DNA of 64,000 nt, taken from the NCBI RefSeq assembly GCF_000814005.1, contig NZ_JWLK01000010.1, positions 1 through 64,000 on the forward strand, written 5' to 3'. Of the stretch, positions 34,167 through 43,350 are shown one piece after another. A model generated the notes under the pieces. The model worked only from the letters and a program-made list of their open reading frames with translations. It made no database searches and had not been told where the DNA came from. The position numbers and the translations under genes were made by a program. How positions within the stretch are numbered: position 1 is the first letter of the stretch; each line of letters begins with the position of its first letter. This DNA comes from Ruegeria sp. ANG-S4 (lineage in GTDB: Bacteria; Pseudomonadota; Alphaproteobacteria; Rhodobacterales; Rhodobacteraceae).

Positions 34167-34952
34167 TCACTTTTTGATGTTCACCTGTTCGATTAAACGC
34201 CGTTCGATGTTTTCCAGCCGCTCCAGCACCTCGTCGCGATAGGCGTCTGTCTTGACCTCATCCTCGGCATGGTGCGCATCCTGCATCGAATTAACGATCA
34301 GACCAACCAGCAGGTTCACCACCGCGAAGGTCGTCACCATGATAAACGGGACAAAGAACAACCAGGCGTAGGGATAGACCTGCATCACCGGGCGGACAAT
34401 GCCCATGGACCAGCTTTCCAAAGTCATGATCTGGAACAGCGTATACGCCGAAAGGCCCAGATCACCGAACCAGTCAGGAAAGGAATACGAGAACAGCTTG
34501 GTCGAGATCACGGCACCGATATAAAACAGGATCGCCATAAGAAGGAACACGCTGGCCATGCCCGGCAGAGCCGAAATGAAGCCTTCAACCACCCGGCGCA
34601 GACGTGGGGCGACCGAAATGACGCGCAAGACCCGCAGGATACGCAGCGCCCGCAGGACGGACAGACCGCCGCCACCGGGAACCAATGCGACCCCGACAAT
34701 CACAAAGTCAAAGATATTCCAGCCACTTTTGAAAAATCGGTGCCCGGTCGCGACAAGTTTCATTGCGATCTCAGCCACGAAAATTGCCAGACAAACACTG
34801 TCCAGAAAAACGATGACGGGGCCGAAACGCTCCATCAAGCTGGGTGCGGTTTCCATACCCAGAAGGACAGCGTTGATCAAAATCACGCCGGTAATAAAGC
34901 GGGCAAAACCCGGATGTTCGACAAAGCCCTGCAAACGCTGTCTGATTCCCAT
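34167..34952 (-). CDS. Bacterial voltage-gated sodium channel (NaChBac/NavAb type)
   Basis: 261 residues, one six-helix subunit that would form a tetramer in the inner membrane. S4 carries spaced arginines (RALRILRVLRVISVAPRLRR, about 101-120). The selectivity filter is TLESWSM (177-183), identical to NavAb and the sodium-selective signature. S6 is FIMVTTFAVVNLLVGLIV, followed by an acidic neck and a coiled coil (about 240-258). I start at ATG 34952, which has AGGAGA eight bases upstream; an ATG at 34976 overlaps the rlmD stop as ATGA and is a real alternative. Confidence 0.92.
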   Translation of the reverse strand: MGIRQRLQGFVEHPGFARFITGVILINAVLLGMETAPSLMERFGPVIVFLDSVCLAIFVAEIAMKLVATGHRFFKSGWNIFDFVIVGVALVPGGGGLSVLRALRILRVLRVISVAPRLRRVVEGFISALPGMASVFLLMAILFYIGAVISTKLFSYSFPDWFGDLGLSAYTLFQIMTLESWSMGIVRPVMQVYPYAWLFFVPFIMVTTFAVVNLLVGLIVNSMQDAHHAEDEVKTDAYRDEVLERLENIERRLIEQVNIKK

Positions 34953-34972
34953 TCCGGCGCTCTCCTGTAAAT

Positions 34973-36202
34973 TCATTTCTTACCCGGCAGCCTGAAACAA
35001 GCTGCCAATTCCGTGTGCGACGACCAGCGAAACTGGTCGACCACCTGTACCCATTCAAGGGTATAGCCGGCGTCAGCCAAGTGCTTGGCATCACGCGCAA
35101 AACTGACAGGGTTACACGACACATATGCGATCACCGGCGGTTTGGCCTGCGCCAGTTCAATAACCTGCGCTTCTGCCCCGGCGCGCGGTGGATCGAGCAC
35201 AACCCCGTCAAAACGATCGATCTCATCCGGCATCAATGGTCGGCGAAACAAATCTCGGGTCTCGGTGGTAATCTTCTTCAACCCTTCGGCCCTGCGCCAA
35301 CCCTGATCCAGAGCCCGGGTCATAGCCGCCTCGCCTTCGACCGCGTGAACCTCGGCAGATTGCGCCAATGGCAACGAGAATGTTCCGCTGCCGGCAAATA
35401 GGTCAGCCACCTTCTTGCGGTTCTGAACAATCTCTAAAACTGCCCTTGTCAGAGCCTGCTCACCGTCCTTGGTTGCTTGCAGAAACGCACCCGGCGGGGG
35501 CGTGACGTGCGCTGATCCAAAGCGTTGCGTGGGAGCATGCCGCATGGCGATCACCTCATCGTCCCACGTTAATCGGGCAAGGTCGTGTTGCTCGGTCGCT
35601 TGCGCAAGCGCAAGTTCCAGCGGCCCATCCAGTGATTTCCCGCCCTTGACCGAAACATCCAAACCGGCGTCGGACAGCGTCAGCGTCACCGCTAGTTCAG
35701 CTTTGCGGCTGCCACCCAAACTCCCCAGCGCCTTGGCCACAGGTATTGCAGCGGTCAATTCCGGTTCAAGCAGATGGCAGTCCAGGAGTTCTGTTATGGT
35801 TTCCGAGGCCCGCCCGTGAAAGCCTGCCAAAGCGCCCTTTTTGGTGCGGCGCACTGCGATGGTCGCGCGGCGGCGGGATCGCTCGGGTGAGGTATGAATC
35901 GGTCGCATCAAGGTGTTCAGGCCTTGCGCCGCAAGGGCATTGCGCACCACCTCAACTTTCCAGTCCGCAACAAACCGGTCCGAGGCATGCTGCAACTGGC
36001 AACCACCGCAGGACCTGTAGTGCGAGCAGGGTGCTTTGACGCGGTCTTCCGAGGGTGTTTTCACACGTATATCAATAAGTTGATTGCCCTCGACAGTCCC
36101 ACTCACCACTTCGCCGGGCAGCGTTCGGGGCGCGTAAATCGGTCCCTCGGCAATGCCGTCACCCTGATGACCAAGGCGAAGAATGGTGATGTCCTGTGTC
36201 AT
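34973..36202 (-). CDS. 23S rRNA (uracil-5)-methyltransferase RlmD/RumA family
   Basis: 409 residues. An N-terminal TRAM-like RNA-binding part (about 1-50) precedes the iron-sulfur cysteines C59, C65, C68 (APCSHYRSCGGCQLQH) and a fourth in LLDCHLL. The SAM domain has VADLFAGSGTFSLPLA, VVLDPPRAGAE and the nucleophile motif YVSCNPVSFARD. Probably makes m5U in 23S rRNA; RlmC-type specificity cannot be excluded. Confidence 0.88.
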   Translation of the reverse strand: MTQDITILRLGHQGDGIAEGPIYAPRTLPGEVVSGTVEGNQLIDIRVKTPSEDRVKAPCSHYRSCGGCQLQHASDRFVADWKVEVVRNALAAQGLNTLMRPIHTSPERSRRRATIAVRRTKKGALAGFHGRASETITELLDCHLLEPELTAAIPVAKALGSLGGSRKAELAVTLTLSDAGLDVSVKGGKSLDGPLELALAQATEQHDLARLTWDDEVIAMRHAPTQRFGSAHVTPPPGAFLQATKDGEQALTRAVLEIVQNRKKVADLFAGSGTFSLPLAQSAEVHAVEGEAAMTRALDQGWRRAEGLKKITTETRDLFRRPLMPDEIDRFDGVVLDPPRAGAEAQVIELAQAKPPVIAYVSCNPVSFARDAKHLADAGYTLEWVQVVDQFRWSSHTELAACFRLPGKK

Positions 36203-36241
36203 GGCCCGCCTGATAGCGGGCTATGCGGGGTAACAAAAGCC

Positions 36242-38074
36242 TTATTCGGCAGCCTCGGTCTGGATGAATCCGCCGGATTGGCGATGCCAGAACCGCGCAT
36301 ACAATCCATTTTTCGCCAGAAGCTCTTCGTGCGACCCGTTTTCGACAATCTGGCCCTGCTCCAGAACGATGATCCGGTCCATTTCACTGAGTGTGGACAA
36401 GCGGTGCGCGATGGCCAAAACCGTCTTGCCCTCCATAACCCGGTGAAGCGCGGTCTGGATGGACGCTTCGACCTCGGAATCGAGGGCCGATGTCGCCTCG
36501 TCCAATACCAGGATTGGAGCGTCCTTCAGAATCGCGCGCGCAAGTGCAATCCGCTGCCGCTGACCGCCGCTTAGTTTGACACCACGCTCGCCCAGATGCG
36601 CGTCATAGCCGGTCCGCCCCTGCGCATCCTGCAGCGCCATGATAAAGTCATGTGCTTCGGCCTTCTGCGCCGCTGCAACCATTTCCTTTTCAGACGCGTT
36701 CGGATTGCCGTACAGGATATTGTCCCGCGCCGATCTGTTGAACATTGCGGTTTCTTGCGTGACCATGCCAATCTGACTGCGCAGGCTGTCCTGCGTCACC
36801 AGAGCTACATCCTGACCATCAATCAGAATTGCTCCCTTTTCCCTGTCATAGAGTCGAAGGAGCAGCGAGACCAACGTTGATTTTCCGGCACCCGACGCGC
36901 CAACGATTCCCAGCTTTTCGCCCGGTTTGACGGTCAGGCTCAGATCGGTGATGCCGCCCACGTCGCGCCCGTAAGCAAAGCTGACATTCCGGAACGCAAT
37001 CCCTCCGTCCGGGACAGTAAGACTCTGTGCGTTCGGTGCATCTTCGACGCGGTCCCGTTTTGTGAGGGTTTTCATGCCGTTTTCGATCTCACCAACATGG
37101 GCATAAAGCCCCATCAAGGTGAAGCTCACCCAACCGGTCATCTGCGCAATCCGGATCGAAACGGCACCAGCCGCAACGATATCTCCCGCCGTCGCGCTCC
37201 CGCCCTGCCACAACAGCAAGGTCGCACCCAACAGCAGCACCGGAAGGACGCCAGCCAGCGTCATCAGGATGAACCGGAAGCTGGCGGACAGCTTACCGAA
37301 ATCCAAGGAGCGTTCGCGCAGTTCAACCATCGAGTCGCGGGCGGCCTGATCCTCGGCAGCGGAATGGGCAAACAGCTTGACCGTCTTGATGTTCGTGATC
37401 GTGTCCACAACCTGCCCAGTGACCGTTGCCCGCGCTCCGGCACGCGCGGCCGAGCGGACGCGAATACGAGGCAGGTACCACCGTACCAGCAGGAAATAGA
37501 CCGCAAGCCAGGCGACAAACGGCAACATCACCAGCGGATGAATAGAGCCTAACAAAAGCAAAGACCCTGCCAGAGACGCCAGTGCAAACACAATTGCGCT
37601 GATCGTCTCAGAAACGACCGAGGCCATTGCGTTCGAGGTTTGCATCTGCTTCTGCGCTATGCGTCCGGCAAAATCGTCATCGAAATAGGTAACGGATTGG
37701 CCCAAAGTCCAACGGTTCAGCCGAGCCAGCACCAATGGCGGAATATTCGGCATAACGATGTAGTTGTTGGACACCGAAGACAGCCCGAACAAAATCGGGC
37801 GCAGCAACATGAAGAACGCGACCGCAGCGAGAATTTTCCAAAGGTTGTCACCGGACAGCAAATTCTCGGGACCGCTAGCGGTTACGACGTCAATCACCCA
37901 GCCCAGAATCCAGGCCGTTCCGGCCTCCATGGCACCTGCAAAGGCAGAAAAGAATGACGCGGCAAAAAGCATCGGCCACGCCCCTGACAAGCACCAGAGA
38001 ATAAACGCCCCCAGCGTTTGCGGCGGGGGCGTTTCGGTGGACCTGAACGGTTGGATCAGATCGGCAAGTCTCAT
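36242..38074 (-). CDS. ABC exporter half-transporter B (fused membrane and ATPase domains)
   Basis: 610 residues: six membrane helices (about 30-325), then an ATPase with GIVGASGAGKSTLVS, signature LSGGQRQRIALARAIL, Walker B ILVLDEATSALDSE and AIAHRLST. Its gene overlaps the sister gene upstream by ATGA and the two proteins are alike, so they probably form a heterodimer. Both nucleotide sites keep the catalytic glutamate. Substrate unknown (drug, lipid or peptide). Confidence 0.9.
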   Translation of the reverse strand: MRLADLIQPFRSTETPPPQTLGAFILWCLSGAWPMLFAASFFSAFAGAMEAGTAWILGWVIDVVTASGPENLLSGDNLWKILAAVAFFMLLRPILFGLSSVSNNYIVMPNIPPLVLARLNRWTLGQSVTYFDDDFAGRIAQKQMQTSNAMASVVSETISAIVFALASLAGSLLLLGSIHPLVMLPFVAWLAVYFLLVRWYLPRIRVRSAARAGARATVTGQVVDTITNIKTVKLFAHSAAEDQAARDSMVELRERSLDFGKLSASFRFILMTLAGVLPVLLLGATLLLWQGGSATAGDIVAAGAVSIRIAQMTGWVSFTLMGLYAHVGEIENGMKTLTKRDRVEDAPNAQSLTVPDGGIAFRNVSFAYGRDVGGITDLSLTVKPGEKLGIVGASGAGKSTLVSLLLRLYDREKGAILIDGQDVALVTQDSLRSQIGMVTQETAMFNRSARDNILYGNPNASEKEMVAAAQKAEAHDFIMALQDAQGRTGYDAHLGERGVKLSGGQRQRIALARAILKDAPILVLDEATSALDSEVEASIQTALHRVMEGKTVLAIAHRLSTLSEMDRIIVLEQGQIVENGSHEELLAKNGLYARFWHRQSGGFIQTEAAE

Positions 38075-39909
38075 TCAGCGGCCTCCGGGTTCATAAATCC
38101 GCCGGATTGCCGCGTCCAGAACTGCGCGTAAAGACCGCCTTGTGCCAAAAGGTCAGAATGCGCACCCTCTTCCACGATCCGACCGCCATCCATTACCAGA
38201 ATGCGATCCATCTGGGCGATGGTGCTGAGCCTGTGGGCGATGGCGATTACGGTCTTACCTTGCATCATGCCGTACAGCGTCTCCTGAATCGATGCCTCGA
38301 CCTCGGAATCTAGCGCAGAAGTGGCTTCGTCCAACAGCAGGATTGGCGCGTCTTTCAAGATCACACGCGCCAGCGTCACCCGTTGGCGTTGGCCGCCGCT
38401 GAGCTTGACGCCCCGCTCGCCGACATGCGCGTCGTAACCGGTGCGCCCCTGCGGGTCTTGCAGATCGAGGATGAACTCGTGCGCCTCGGCCTGTTTGGCT
38501 GCTGCGATCATCTGCTCTTCGGTAGCATCCGGGCGCCCGTACAGGATATTGTCGCGGACCGAGCGGTGCAGCAAGGCACTGTCCTGCTGAACCATCCCAA
38601 TATGACTGCGTAGACTGTCCTGCGTGACATCCGCGATGTTCTGCCCGTCAATCATGATCGCGCCACGCTCGACGTCATAAAACCGCAAAAGCAGCTTTAC
38701 CAGGGTCGATTTCCCGGCGCCAGACCGCCCAATCAAGCCGATCTTTTCACCGGGTTGGATGGTCATGTTGACGTGATCCAGACCACCGGTTTTCCGGCCG
38801 TAGTGATGCGACAGATTGTGGATTTGGATCTCACCTTTGCCAAGTTGCAACGGCTTGGCGTCCGGCGCATCCAGCAGGTCTATCGGCTGGGCAATCGTTT
38901 GCATCCCTTCGGCGACAACGCCAAGTTGGCGGAAGAAGCTGGTCAACGCCCACATGATCCATCCGGTCATTGCATTGAGGCGCAAGGTCAACGCGGTCGC
39001 CGCCGCAACCACACCGACGGTGGCACTGCCTTGCATCCACAACGCAATCGCCCAACCAACCACGCCGATGATCAGCAGGCCGTTCAATGTGACCAACGCG
39101 GCATCCATGATGGTGAAAATCCGCATCTCAACCTGAAATGTGCGCCGCGTTTCCTCGATGGCCTCGCGGGCATAATCCAGCTCCTGCTCGGCATGGGCGA
39201 ACATTTTGACGGAATGGATGTTGGTGTAGCTGTCCACGACCCGACCCGTCACCGCGCTCCGCGCATCGGATGCAGCTTGTGAAGCGGGGCCGACGCGCTG
39301 CACCGTCCAGTTCACAAGCAACCCGTAAAGCACAAACCATATGAGCAAGGGCAGCAGCAAGCGCGGGTCCGCCGCCATCAGCAAGATTGCGGCACCCACC
39401 AGATAGGCGATCGAGAAGGAAATGGCGTCGAACACCTGAAACACTGCCTCGCCCGCCGCTGGCGGGGTCTGCATGATCCGATTTGCAATCCGACCCGCAA
39501 AATCATTCTCGAACCAGCCAACCGATTGACGCAGAACGTGTTTATGTGCTCTCCAGCGAATGAGCGTTCCGAAATTCGGCAGAATCGTGTTGTTCAGCAA
39601 AAGCACGTCCACAATGTGCAGCAGTGGCCGCAGCAGCAGAACAAATGCGGCCATCAGCAGCAGTTCGGTGCCGTGCAATTGCCAGACCTCGGCCGGGGGA
39701 CCAGACAATAGGTCCACGACCCGTCCCATATAGTAGATCAGGCCAACCTCGACCGCGGCCACTACAACAGAAATCAACCCAGCCCAAAAGAACACACCGT
39801 AAAATGGCCGGGAATAGTCCAGCATGAATGGCCACAACCGCGTCGGCGGCGTGTCGGCTTCCTTGTAGGCGACAAAAGGGTCAACGAGGTTTTCGAAATA
39901 GCGAAACAT
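38071..39909 (-). CDS. ABC exporter half-transporter A (fused membrane and ATPase domains)
   Basis: 612 residues from ATG 39909 (MFRYFENLVDPFVAYKEADT); the upstream part of the frame is not family-like. Membrane domain about 30-330, then GLIGRSGAGKSTLVK, LSGGQRQRVTLARVIL, ILLLDEATSALDSE and AIAHRLST. First gene of a two-gene unit with the half-transporter downstream; both end in nearly the same residues (QSGGFM/I-PEAAE or QTEAAE), a sign of duplication. The 192 bases upstream hold no gene I can support. Confidence 0.9.
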   Translation of the reverse strand: MFRYFENLVDPFVAYKEADTPPTRLWPFMLDYSRPFYGVFFWAGLISVVVAAVEVGLIYYMGRVVDLLSGPPAEVWQLHGTELLLMAAFVLLLRPLLHIVDVLLLNNTILPNFGTLIRWRAHKHVLRQSVGWFENDFAGRIANRIMQTPPAAGEAVFQVFDAISFSIAYLVGAAILLMAADPRLLLPLLIWFVLYGLLVNWTVQRVGPASQAASDARSAVTGRVVDSYTNIHSVKMFAHAEQELDYAREAIEETRRTFQVEMRIFTIMDAALVTLNGLLIIGVVGWAIALWMQGSATVGVVAAATALTLRLNAMTGWIMWALTSFFRQLGVVAEGMQTIAQPIDLLDAPDAKPLQLGKGEIQIHNLSHHYGRKTGGLDHVNMTIQPGEKIGLIGRSGAGKSTLVKLLLRFYDVERGAIMIDGQNIADVTQDSLRSHIGMVQQDSALLHRSVRDNILYGRPDATEEQMIAAAKQAEAHEFILDLQDPQGRTGYDAHVGERGVKLSGGQRQRVTLARVILKDAPILLLDEATSALDSEVEASIQETLYGMMQGKTVIAIAHRLSTIAQMDRILVMDGGRIVEEGAHSDLLAQGGLYAQFWTRQSGGFMNPEAAE

Positions 39910-40101
39910 GGAGAGCGCTCCGAGTTGAGCAAATAATAGGTCATGCGAAGAAAGATGGCGCCAAAACACCACCCTTACGGGTCAAGTGTCCTGGCTTTAG
40001 CCGAACCAGATCCCGTAATACATTCGCATTCCTCCATCCATGTGACAGGCGCACACTAGCCACAAAAAAACAGGTTTGTCATCCCCTTTTGAGACTTCAA
40101 T

Positions 40102-41256
40102 TTATTTGGCCAGCAATTCGTCGCGGGTCATGGTGAAATCTGATGCGATCCACAGCGCCTCGAGTTGGGCCAGCTTTTCGCCCAGCGCAGCGCCGGTAAA
40201 TTCGGGGATCAGGTCCTGCGCCCTGATTGGAAACCGCGCGTTGGCACCGGTTTCCAAAGCCTGGGCCAGCTCCGGCGACCATGGCTGCTCCAGAAAAGCA
40301 CAGCGCAGCAGCGTTTCGTGCAGCCCGCCTTCGGCACCATACCGAAATCCCAACTCAGCAACCCCGGCGGACCCGGCCGCCTCATCCCGCATGCGGGTCA
40401 GCCGTTGCATCTGTGCGCGACTAAGGCGCAAGGTTGCCGCCACATCCGGCGCCGCAATGGCCGCCAAACGTCGAATGGGATCGGGTGTCGCGCCAGCGTA
40501 GCCTTCAAGTTTGACCAGAATCGCCAAAGCCCGATCATCAGCGCCTGGCAGGATCTGTGCCAGAACTCCCGTCTGTCGCATCGTCGCAACCGATGGGGCG
40601 GGATCCGGCGCGCCAAGCAGCTTCAACAGTTCGGCCCCAACCCGCTCGCGCGACAACCCGGTCAATCCGTCCAGGTTCCCGGCTATCGCAGACAGCGCGT
40701 CGGCATCGAAACCCATGTCCGCATCGCCGTACCATGCGTGAAACCGGAAATAGCGCAAGGAACGCAAATAATCTTCGCGTATGCGGGCTTCTGCCGATCC
40801 GATGAAGCGCACGCGGCGCGCTTGCAAATCCGGCAGACCGTTCAACGGGTCCAGAACAGAGCCATCGGGACGGGCATAAAGCGCGTTCATGGTAAAGTCG
40901 CGACGGGCGGCATCTTCTTCGACGTTGTCCGAGAACGCCACAACCGCACGGCGGCCGTCCGTTTCCACGTCGCGGCGAAATGTCGTGACTTCATGCGGAA
41001 CACCATCACTGACAACAGTGATTGTGCCGTGATCAATTCCGGTTGGAATGGCCTTCAGACCCGCCTCTTTGGCCAAAGCAACGACCCGGTCCGGTCGCGC
41101 ATCCGTGGCAATATCGATGTCCGAGACGACCTGGCCCAACAACGCATTGCGCACGCAACCGCCGACGAACAGCGCCTCTGATCCGGCATCGGTCAGCGCC
41201 GCGCAAACCGCTTGCGTTGCGGGCAGTGTGATCCAATCGTCCGTGATCCGTGTCAT
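40102..41256 (-). CDS. cca: CCA tRNA nucleotidyltransferase / poly(A) polymerase family
   Basis: Adds or repairs the CCA end of tRNAs. 384 residues from ATG 41256, overlapping the stop of the Nudix gene as ATGA. LFVGGCVRNALLGQVVSDIDIAT holds the GG and DxD catalytic motifs, and RRDFTMNALY with DPLNGLPDLQARRVRFIG follows. Poly(A) polymerase activity is the alternative for this class. Confidence 0.9.
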   Translation of the reverse strand: MTRITDDWITLPATQAVCAALTDAGSEALFVGGCVRNALLGQVVSDIDIATDARPDRVVALAKEAGLKAIPTGIDHGTITVVSDGVPHEVTTFRRDVETDGRRAVVAFSDNVEEDAARRDFTMNALYARPDGSVLDPLNGLPDLQARRVRFIGSAEARIREDYLRSLRYFRFHAWYGDADMGFDADALSAIAGNLDGLTGLSRERVGAELLKLLGAPDPAPSVATMRQTGVLAQILPGADDRALAILVKLEGYAGATPDPIRRLAAIAAPDVAATLRLSRAQMQRLTRMRDEAAGSAGVAELGFRYGAEGGLHETLLRCAFLEQPWSPELAQALETGANARFPIRAQDLIPEFTGAALGEKLAQLEALWIASDFTMTRDELLAK

Positions 41257-41849
41257 TCGCTTACCCGTGCCGCCAATCCTCGCAGTATTCGTGCGGTTGC
41301 GCCCCAAATGTAATAAGGGCCGTAAGGAACGGTGTAATAGTAACGCCGTTCTCCCCGCCACCTGCGCGACTCGACGATATAATTTGCCGGGTTCAACACG
41401 TGTTCAAGAGGAACTGAAAACACCTCTTCCACTTCGCCGGGCTCTGGAACTGGGTCGAAGGGGTGTTCTACCACCGCAACCACGGGTGTCATGGAGAAAG
41501 ACGTGACCGTTTCATGGGTCGGTAAATGACCTAGGATGCGCGGAAGATCCGGCGGCAGGCCTATTTCCTCTTGCGCCTCGCGAAGCGCCGTTTCGGCGAC
41601 ATTTCTATCACCCTCGTCCTGCTTGCCGCCGGGAAAGGCAATCTGGCCGGGATGATGCTTCAAAGCTGACGAGCGTTTGGTCAGGATCAGCTGTGGCGTT
41701 CGTTCCGTCATCAAGACCGGGACAAGAACACCGGCAGGGCGCAGTTTTCGTCCTGCCGGCACAACAACCTGCGGGTTCAGGTCAAAGTCGCTCGACCTGT
41801 CGCCCGCACGATTCAGGGCCGCAATCAGATCCGAAATCGTATCAGGCAC
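41253..41849 (-). CDS. CoA pyrophosphatase-type Nudix hydrolase
   Basis: 198 residues. The segment LTKRSSALKHHPGQIAFPGGK is the CoA-diphosphatase (UPF0035) signature just before the Nudix box GGKQDEGDRNVAETALREAQ EEIGL. Cleaves CoA to 4'-phosphopantetheine and 3',5'-ADP. Start lies 8 bases inside hslO. Confidence 0.88.
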   Translation of the reverse strand: MPDTISDLIAALNRAGDRSSDFDLNPQVVVPAGRKLRPAGVLVPVLMTERTPQLILTKRSSALKHHPGQIAFPGGKQDEGDRNVAETALREAQEEIGLPPDLPRILGHLPTHETVTSFSMTPVVAVVEHPFDPVPEPGEVEEVFSVPLEHVLNPANYIVESRRWRGERRYYYTVPYGPYYIWGATARILRGLAARVSE

Positions 41850-42828
41850 GGCCTGTATCTTCTGCCTCGAACCCGACTGTTCTGGGATCCAGCACGTAAT
41901 GGGCGCCGCAGAACTGGCAATCCGCCGTAACCGTGCCTTCCGGGGTGGTCATCGTCGCGATATCCTGTGCCGAGTAGATCGACAGGCTTTGCCGCACGCG
42001 TTCTTCCGAACAGGTACATCCGAACTGCACCGGCTGGGCATCATAGACGCGCGGCTGTTCCTCGTGGAACAGGCGCACCAGCAGGTCGGTGGGCGCGATC
42101 GAGGGTCCGATCAGCTCGAGATCATCGACGGTGTCGAGCAGGATGTTGACGCGGTCCCAGTTTTCGCCTTCTTCCCCGTCCACCAGATCGGTGGCCGTCA
42201 GGATGTCACCGGTCCCTTCGCCCGACGCGGCAAAGGGTGAGGCCTTGGGCATGTGCTGCAACATGACACCCCCGGCGCGCCAGTGTTCACCAACGCCCGG
42301 CTCGGTCGATTTGCCGAAGCTCAGCGAGAACCGGGTCGGCAGCTGTTCGGACTGCGCAAAATACGCCTCGGCACAAGCGCTGAGCGACCCGCCCGCCAGT
42401 GGAGTGATTCCCTGATAGGGATGTGTGCCTTCGCCCTGATCGATCATGATGGCAAAATATCCCTCACCCACCTGATCAAAGGGGGCGGCATCGGTCAGCC
42501 GGTCACGGTCAAAGCTGGCATAGGCGCGAATCTTTGCGGGTTCGCCTTCTTCCGTCGGGGCGTAATAATCGGTCGCGATCATGCGCACCGCGCCTTTGGA
42601 CTGCACCTGCAACGAAAGCTTCCAGCGCAACGAGATCGTCTGCCCGATCAGCGAAGTCAGCAAGGCCATCTCGGCCACCAGCGCCTCGACCTTTTCGGGA
42701 TAGTCGTGCTGCTTCAGGATGCCGTCAAGCACACCGTCCAGCCGGGCCACGCGGCCACGCATGTCCGATACATCAAGTTGAAAGGGCAGGACGGTATCGT
42801 CCCACGCGATTTTCGTTCCAAGAGACAT
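41842..42828 (-). CDS. hslO: Redox-regulated chaperone Hsp33
   Basis: Holdase switched on by oxidation of its zinc centre. 328 residues from ATG 42828 (AAGGAAAC upstream). The four zinc cysteines are C271, C273 (CTC) and C304, C307 (CQFC). YQGITPLAGGSLSACAEAYFAQSEQLPT is the most conserved core. Head of a three-gene unit hslO-Nudix-cca. Confidence 0.93.
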   Translation of the reverse strand: MSLGTKIAWDDTVLPFQLDVSDMRGRVARLDGVLDGILKQHDYPEKVEALVAEMALLTSLIGQTISLRWKLSLQVQSKGAVRMIATDYYAPTEEGEPAKIRAYASFDRDRLTDAAPFDQVGEGYFAIMIDQGEGTHPYQGITPLAGGSLSACAEAYFAQSEQLPTRFSLSFGKSTEPGVGEHWRAGGVMLQHMPKASPFAASGEGTGDILTATDLVDGEEGENWDRVNILLDTVDDLELIGPSIAPTDLLVRLFHEEQPRVYDAQPVQFGCTCSEERVRQSLSIYSAQDIATMTTPEGTVTADCQFCGAHYVLDPRTVGFEAEDTGRA

Positions 42829-42906
42829 GAGGGTTTCCTTACACGCCACGGGTTGGCATACCGCCACCATATAGGTCTAACAAACCGGGTTGAAAGGGGG
42901 CATTAC

Positions 42907-43350
42907 ATGATCAGACGTTTCGGGGAAAGCCCCGTCCCCGGTCAAAAATACACGCGCCGGATCGGCGTTTATTGTCTGTTGCCGCAAAATCATCGTTTGC
43001 TTCTGACCTGCCAGCTGGAACCGGGCCCGGACCTGCAGCTGCCTGGCGGCGGCATCGACCCGGGCGAGTCACCGATCACAGCCTTGCACCGCGAAGTGTT
43101 TGAAGAGACAGGTTGGTTGATTGCCGCTCCGCGCCGCGTCGGAGCTTTCCGGCGGTATGCCTATATGCCCGAATACGACCTATGGGCCGAGAAAATCTGC
43201 CTGATCTATCAGGCACGGCCTGTGCGCCGCCTCGGGCCACCGAGCGAACCGCTTCACGAGGCGATTTGGATGGACACGGGTGATGCGGCTCAAATGCTTG
43301 GCAATGCCGGCGATCGTCATTTTGCCATGCGGTGCCTGCGCGGGCTTTAA
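42907..43350 (+). CDS. Nudix hydrolase of unknown substrate
   Basis: 147 residues from ATG 42907 with AAAGGGGG six bases upstream. Nudix box GGGIDPGESPITALHREVFE followed by ETGW is complete. RRIGVYCLLPQNHRLLLTCQ and FRRYAYMPEYDLWAEKICLIY surround it. Divergent from hslO; the TTAA at its end is shared with the stop of the convergent phosphatase gene. Confidence 0.88.
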   Translation: MIRRFGESPVPGQKYTRRIGVYCLLPQNHRLLLTCQLEPGPDLQLPGGGIDPGESPITALHREVFEETGWLIAAPRRVGAFRRYAYMPEYDLWAEKICLIYQARPVRRLGPPSEPLHEAIWMDTGDAAQMLGNAGDRHFAMRCLRGL

